NCBI GenBank assembly: GCA_937923225.1
Contig: CALAKR010000492.1
Location: 1 to 9,608 of the forward strand
Source of the DNA: an uncultured Aquabacterium sp.
GTDB taxonomy: Bacteria > Pseudomonadota > Gammaproteobacteria > Burkholderiales > Burkholderiaceae_C
Direction of reading: 5' to 3'
Length of the DNA stretch: 9,608 nucleotides
Made by a program: the position numbers and the translations under genes. The notes beneath the pieces were generated by a model. It was given only the letters and a program-made list of their open reading frames with translations. It was not told where the DNA came from and did no database searches. Positions 5,882-9,608 of the stretch are shown here, one piece after another. How positions within the stretch are numbered: position 1 is the first letter of the stretch; each line of letters starts with the position of its first letter.

Positions 5882-8722
5882 TCAGGCCGGGGTGAGCGCC
5901 GGGTGCAGCTTGATGATCTTGCGCAACTCCGGCACGCACGATCCGCAGTTGGTGCCGCACTTGAGCTGGCCTTGCAACTGCGCCAGGCGATCGTCAGGGC
6001 TGCCCGTGCAACTGCCCAGCACCTCGACGATGGCCGGTTCCGTCACGTTGAAGCAGGTGCACACCTGGCGGCCTTTGCTCTGCACGGCCACCGGTGGCGT
6101 GGCCCCGGGTGAGAGCAGGGCGCGGCCGTAGGCGTCGGCGGTCAGTTCTTCCTGCAGCAGCGGGCGAACCCAGGCCTCGGCGCTCACATCACCCGCCAGA
6201 AGGAAGGCTTCGAGCTTGAGGCCTTCGTCCGAGCGGCGCAGGCGCATGGCCCGGTGCTGGCCCTGGGCGCGGTCGTGGTAGCGCAGCACGTCGCCACCTT
6301 CGACGCCCAGCAAGGTCTCGAGTTGGCCCAGCACGGTGTCATCGATGGGGGCTGCCGAGGCACCCCGGAACAGCACCCCCACCATGCCGCGCTCGTGCGG
6401 CTCGCGCCCGAAGGGCACGCAACTGGCAAAGGCGAACTGGCCCATGAGCGGTTTGACGGCCTCACGCACGGCCAGGGCGCGGTCTTCCGACATCCAGGCC
6501 ACGCCCAGCACGCGCCAAGGCAGCTCGGCGGGCTCGATGCTGACGGCGGCGTTCTTGAGTTCGGGCTGCTTGGATTTCGGGCAGAACGCCGGCGAGGTCA
6601 GCGCATTCACGCCCGTGATGAGCTGGCCTTGCGCATCGCGGCCGCTCAGGAACTCCTCGCCCCAGTGCATGGCGATGAAGGACTGCATGGGCGCGATCGC
6701 ATCGCTCGGCTGTGCGGGCAGCACAGCGCTGCCGCGGCGGGAGGCCACGCGCACCAGGTCACCTGCCTGCAGGCCCAGCCTCTGCATGTCAGTGGGGTTC
6801 AGTTCGATGCCGGGCTCGCTGACATGGCCGAACAGCCGCCCCAGCGTGCCGGTGCGGCTCATGCCGTGCCATTGGTCGCGCAGCCGGCCGGTATTGAGCG
6901 CGAAGGGGTACGCGGCATCGCAGGGCTCGGCCACGGGCTCGTACGGCGCGGCGGCAAAGTGCGCCTTGCCGTCCGCCGTGGGGAACACGCCGTCCTCGTA
7001 CAGACGGGCGCGGCCCTGGCTGCTGCCCTCGGGCATGGGCCACTGTTGGGGGCCTTGAGTCTCCAGGATGTCGTAGCTCAGGCCGGTGATGTCAAGGTCA
7101 CGGCCGCGGGTGGATTCGCGGTGCTCGTTCCACACGGATTGCGGGGTGTCGTAGGGGAAGAGCGTGTCCATGCCGTCGCGCCAGCCGGCGGTGCGCTCGG
7201 GCAGGCGCTGCTCCAGGCGGCGCCCCAGGTCCGCAAAGATGGACCAATCGTGCCGGGCCTGGCCGGTGGCCGGTATGGCGCCGCGCACGCGGGTGATGCG
7301 GCGCTCGCTGTTGGTCACGGTGCCGTCCTTCTCGCCCCAGGTGGTGGCGGGCAGCAGCAGGTCGGCGTAGGCACAAGTGGCGGTGGTGGCAAAGGCCTCC
7401 TGCACCACAACCAGCTCGGCCATTTCCAGCGCCTTGCGCACCGTGGCCTGGTCCGGCAAGGATTGGGCCGGGTTGGTGCAGGCAATCCACAAGGCCTTGA
7501 TCTCGCCCCGCGCGGCGGCCTCGAACATCTCGACGGCTGTCTTGCCGGGCTGGGCCGGAACATCGGGCACGCCCCACAGGCGGGCCACTTCGGCGCGGTG
7601 CTCGGCATTGCCCAGATCCCGGTGGGCACTGAGCAGGTTGGCCATGCCGCCCACCTCGCGGCCACCCATCGCGTTGGGCTGGCCGGTGAGCGAGAAGGGG
7701 CCGGCGCCCGGCTTGCCGATCTGGCCCGTGGCCAGGTGCAGGTTGATCAACGTGGCGTTCTTGTCGGTGCCGCGGCTGCTCTGGTTCAAGCCCTGGCAGT
7801 ACAGCGACAGCGTGGGCGTGTGCCCGCCGAACCAGCGCGCGGCCTGCACCACGTCATCGGCCGGCACACCGCAGATCGCGGCCACGGTTTGAGGGGTGAA
7901 CTCGGCCACCAGGGCTTGCAGGGCATCGAAGCCCTGGGTGTGGCTCGCCACATAGCCCATGTCCACCAGGCCTTCGGCCAGCATCACGTGCAGCAGGCCG
8001 TGGAACAGGGCCACGTCGGTGCCGGGCCGGATGGGCAGGAACAGGTCGGCCATCTCGGCCGTTTCCGTCTTGCGCGGGTCGGCCACGATCAGCTTCATCG
8101 CCGGGTTGGCGCGGCGCGCGTCCTCGATGCGGCGGAACAGGATGGGGTGCGCGTAGGCCGTGTTGGCTCCCACGATGAACAGCGTCTGCGCGTGCTTGAA
8201 ATCGTCGTAGCAGGCGGGCGGTGCGTCCACGCCCAGCGTAGCCTTGTAGCCGGCCACGGCGCTGCTCATGCACAGGCGCGAGTTGGTGTCCAGGTTATTG
8301 GTGCCCACCAGGCCCTTCACGAGCTTGTTGAGCACGTAATAGTCTTCAGTGAGCAACTGGCCTGATCCGTAGAAGCCCACGGCATCCGGGCCATGGCGGC
8401 GGATGATGTCGGCCAGCTTGTCGGCGGCGCTGTCCAGGGCTTCGTCCCAGCCGATGGGCTGGGGCTGCGCACCGCGTGATGGCCGCTGCATCGGTTCCAG
8501 CAGGCGCGTCTGGGTCTGCACATTGGTGGCGGCTGTCAGGTGCAGCGTGCTGCCCTTGGTGCACAGGCGGCCGAAGTTGGCGGGGTGATCAGGGTCACCC
8601 TGTACGTTGGTGATGAGGCCGGCGGTGCTTTCGATCAGCACGCCGCAACCGGTGCCGCAGTAGGGGCAAGTGGCGCGCGTGGTCGTCGTGGCCGCCGTCA
8701 CGATGGGGATGGTGATGCTCAT
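5882..8722 (-). CDS. nasA: Assimilatory nitrate reductase, molybdopterin catalytic subunit with C-terminal BFD-type [2Fe-2S] domain
   Basis: NasA reduces nitrate to nitrite in the cytoplasm as the first step of nitrate assimilation. The 946-residue protein begins with a [4Fe-4S] motif, C19-x2-C22-x3-C26-x27-C54 (CPYCGTGCGV and GRLCTKGS). The bis-MGD molybdoenzyme core follows to about residue 600, with the likely Mo ligand Cys151 in NSRLCMSSA, at the position of the NapA cysteine. The molydopterin-dinucleotide-binding domain (about 605-730) contains NTGRLRDQWHGMSRTG. The C-terminus carries a BFD-like [2Fe-2S] domain with C888-x-C890 (VCTCFNVTE) and C926-x2-C929 (NCGSC). No Tat signal is present, so it is not the periplasmic Nap type. 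The BFD domain and the neighbouring diaphorase separate it from formate dehydrogenase. The ATG at 8722 is supported by an AAGGAG five bases upstream that overlaps the stop of the preceding gene. The architecture is that of Klebsiella-type NasA (about 866 residues), somewhat longer. Confidence 0.94.
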   Translation of the reverse strand: MSITIPIVTAATTTTRATCPYCGTGCGVLIESTAGLITNVQGDPDHPANFGRLCTKGSTLHLTAATNVQTQTRLLEPMQRPSRGAQPQPIGWDEALDSAADKLADIIRRHGPDAVGFYGSGQLLTEDYYVLNKLVKGLVGTNNLDTNSRLCMSSAVAGYKATLGVDAPPACYDDFKHAQTLFIVGANTAYAHPILFRRIEDARRANPAMKLIVADPRKTETAEMADLFLPIRPGTDVALFHGLLHVMLAEGLVDMGYVASHTQGFDALQALVAEFTPQTVAAICGVPADDVVQAARWFGGHTPTLSLYCQGLNQSSRGTDKNATLINLHLATGQIGKPGAGPFSLTGQPNAMGGREVGGMANLLSAHRDLGNAEHRAEVARLWGVPDVPAQPGKTAVEMFEAAARGEIKALWIACTNPAQSLPDQATVRKALEMAELVVVQEAFATTATCAYADLLLPATTWGEKDGTVTNSERRITRVRGAIPATGQARHDWSIFADLGRRLEQRLPERTAGWRDGMDTLFPYDTPQSVWNEHRESTRGRDLDITGLSYDILETQGPQQWPMPEGSSQGRARLYEDGVFPTADGKAHFAAAPYEPVAEPCDAAYPFALNTGRLRDQWHGMSRTGTLGRLFGHVSEPGIELNPTDMQRLGLQAGDLVRVASRRGSAVLPAQPSDAIAPMQSFIAMHWGEEFLSGRDAQGQLITGVNALTSPAFCPKSKQPELKNAAVSIEPAELPWRVLGVAWMSEDRALAVREAVKPLMGQFAFASCVPFGREPHERGMVGVLFRGASAAPIDDTVLGQLETLLGVEGGDVLRYHDRAQGQHRAMRLRRSDEGLKLEAFLLAGDVSAEAWVRPLLQEELTADAYGRALLSPGATPPVAVQSKGRQVCTCFNVTEPAIVEVLGSCTGSPDDRLAQLQGQLKCGTNCGSCVPELRKIIKLHPALTPA

Positions 8723-8727
8723 GATGG

Positions 8728-8733
8728 CTCCTT
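8728..8733 (-). promoter_or_regulatory. Strong Shine-Dalgarno of nasA overlapping the upstream stop codon
   Basis: On the minus strand AAGGAG lies five bases before the nasA ATG and shares one base with the TGA (8733-8735) of the oxidoreductase gene. It is the best ribosome-binding site in the window, fixes the nasA start, and suggests translational coupling of the two partner subunits. Confidence 0.85.
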
Positions 8734-9608
8734 CAAACCGTGGCGGGAGCCGGGGTGTCGGTATTCAAGGTCTCCTCGGGCGCGGGCTCACCGAACATCA
8801 GTCGATCACGTGATCGCTTGATGCAGGTGCCTTCACGGATCAACTTGAAGTAGTAGCTGCCGTCCAGCGTGTCGCCATACAGGCAGACGCCCACCAGCTT
8901 GTCGCCCTTGATCACCAGCTTCTTGTAGACGCCGCCGAAGGGGTCCGACAGCACGATCTCCTCGGTGCCTTCGCCGCCCATGAAATCACCGGCAGAGAAC
9001 AGGTCGATGCCCGTGACCTTGAGCTTGGTCGATACCTGAGAGCCCACGTAGCGGCCGATGCCGAACAGCGCCAGATGATTCGCGCACACCTTGCCCTGCT
9101 CGAACAGCGGGGCGACCAGGCCATAGGCGATGCCTCGGTGCGAGGCGCATTCGCCCACGGCGTACACACGCGGGTCGGTCACGGTCTGCATCGTGTCGCT
9201 CACGACGATGCCGCGGTTGCAGTGCAGCCCGATCTGCTCGGCCAGGGCTGTGTTGGGGCGCACACCGGCGGCCATCACCACCAGGTCGGCCAGCACCTCG
9301 GTGCCATCCTTGAAGCGCACGGCCTTGACGCGGCCTTGCTCGTCGCCGACCAGTTCCTGCGTGTGGGCGCCGATGCGGAATGCCAACCCGCGCTCTTCCA
9401 GCGAGCGCTGCAGCAGCCGCGCCGAGATCTGGTCGAGCTGGCGGTCCAGCAGCCACGGCGCAATGTGCACCACGGTCACCTGCATGCCGCGCTGCACCAA
9501 GCCGTTGGCGGCTTCCAGGCCCAGCAGGCCGCCGCCGATCACCACAGCGTGTCTGTGCGTCTTGGCGGTCTCGATCATGTAGTTGGTGTCGGCGATGTCG
9601 CGGTAGGC
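8733..9608 (-). CDS. NAD(P)H/FAD-dependent oxidoreductase of nitrate assimilation (NirB N-terminal/NasC-like), 5' truncated by window
   Basis: The frame is open from the right window edge (reading AYRDIADTNYM before MIETAK), so the ATG at 9578 is internal and the N-terminal FAD domain lies outside. The visible 291 residues show a pyridine-nucleotide Rossmann motif (VVIGGGLLGLEAANGL), a GVRPNTAL loop, and the C-terminal FAD-contacting motif DPRVYAVGECASHRG followed by GLVAPLFEQGKV. These patterns match the first domain of NirB and the stand-alone NasC/NasB-type diaphorases. The protein stops soon after this domain (ending TPAPATV) and has no BFD or sirohaem domain, so it is not a full nitrite reductase. 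It probably supplies electrons from NADH or NADPH to NasA, whose BFD domain is the natural acceptor. The gene ends inside the nasA Shine-Dalgarno. A symbol is withheld because the nas naming differs between organisms (NasC in Klebsiella). Confidence 0.9.
   Translation of the reverse strand, partial: AYRDIADTNYMIETAKTHRHAVVIGGGLLGLEAANGLVQRGMQVTVVHIAPWLLDRQLDQISARLLQRSLEERGLAFRIGAHTQELVGDEQGRVKAVRFKDGTEVLADLVVMAAGVRPNTALAEQIGLHCNRGIVVSDTMQTVTDPRVYAVGECASHRGIAYGLVAPLFEQGKVCANHLALFGIGRYVGSQVSTKLKVTGIDLFSAGDFMGGEGTEEIVLSDPFGGVYKKLVIKGDKLVGVCLYGDTLDGSYYFKLIREGTCIKRSRDRLMFGEPAPEETLNTDTPAPATV
8803..8816. repeat. 14-bp perfect palindrome centred on CACGTG
   Basis: CGATCACGTGATCG is a perfect palindrome inside the 3' end of the oxidoreductase gene, about 80 bp upstream of the nasA start. 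It encodes part of KRSRDRL with the codons CGA, TCA and CGT, which are uncommon in this GC-rich sequence. It may be a protein-binding site for internal regulation of nasA, or chance. Confidence 0.5.

Noticed and set aside
5086..5895. A 269-codon plus-strand frame over ybiB
   Set aside because: It is antisense to a recognised family member and has low-complexity composition.
6254..8365. A 703-codon open frame on the plus strand, antisense to nasA
   Set aside because: It lies wholly inside nasA, whose motifs are unambiguous. The translation is Gly/Ala/His/Gln-rich with no family motif, as expected for an antisense frame at high third-position GC.

Overview
The window is a GC-rich stretch from a betaproteobacterium, most likely Burkholderiales (Comamonadaceae or Leptothrix/Rubrivivax-like). 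This rests on the protein sequences, the very high GC at third codon positions and the gene mix; no species is claimed. It is densely coding, with seven genes and no tRNA, rRNA, IS element, CRISPR array or prophage signal. It looks chromosomal and mostly core-genome.

Layout. (1) Bases 1-800, plus strand: the 3' end of purL (glutaminase domain), closed by a strong GC hairpin with a T-run at 831-856. (2) Bases 855-3668, minus strand: a probable three-gene operon, in transcription order an LpxH-like metallophosphoesterase (2730-3668), a 104-residue DUF2322-like protein (2383-2697), and an unrecognised membrane-anchored protein of about 506 residues with a predicted beta-propeller (855-2375). Its last stop codon lies inside the T-run of the purL hairpin, so the two units converge on one shared element. 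(3) Bases 3779-4852, plus strand: an EamA/DMT-type transporter, divergent from the phosphoesterase across about 110 bp. (4) Bases 4891-9608, minus strand: a nitrate-assimilation unit, in transcription order a FAD/NADH oxidoreductase (its 5' end is off the window), nasA (molybdopterin nitrate reductase with a C-terminal BFD-type [2Fe-2S] domain), and ybiB (TrpD-like DNA-binding protein).

How they work together. In the nitrate unit the oxidoreductase should pass electrons from NAD(P)H to the C-terminal [2Fe-2S] centre of NasA, then through its N-terminal [4Fe-4S] cluster to the molybdenum site, where nitrate becomes nitrite. The Shine-Dalgarno of nasA overlaps the stop of the oxidoreductase gene, which fits coupled translation of two partner subunits. 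The phosphoesterase/DUF2322/propeller group is tightly spaced but its joint function is unknown; an envelope role is inference only.

No clearly new system is visible. The best leads are the unassigned propeller/PH-like membrane protein with its two neighbours, the fixed position of ybiB behind nasA, and a 14-bp perfect palindrome centred on CACGTG just upstream of nasA.
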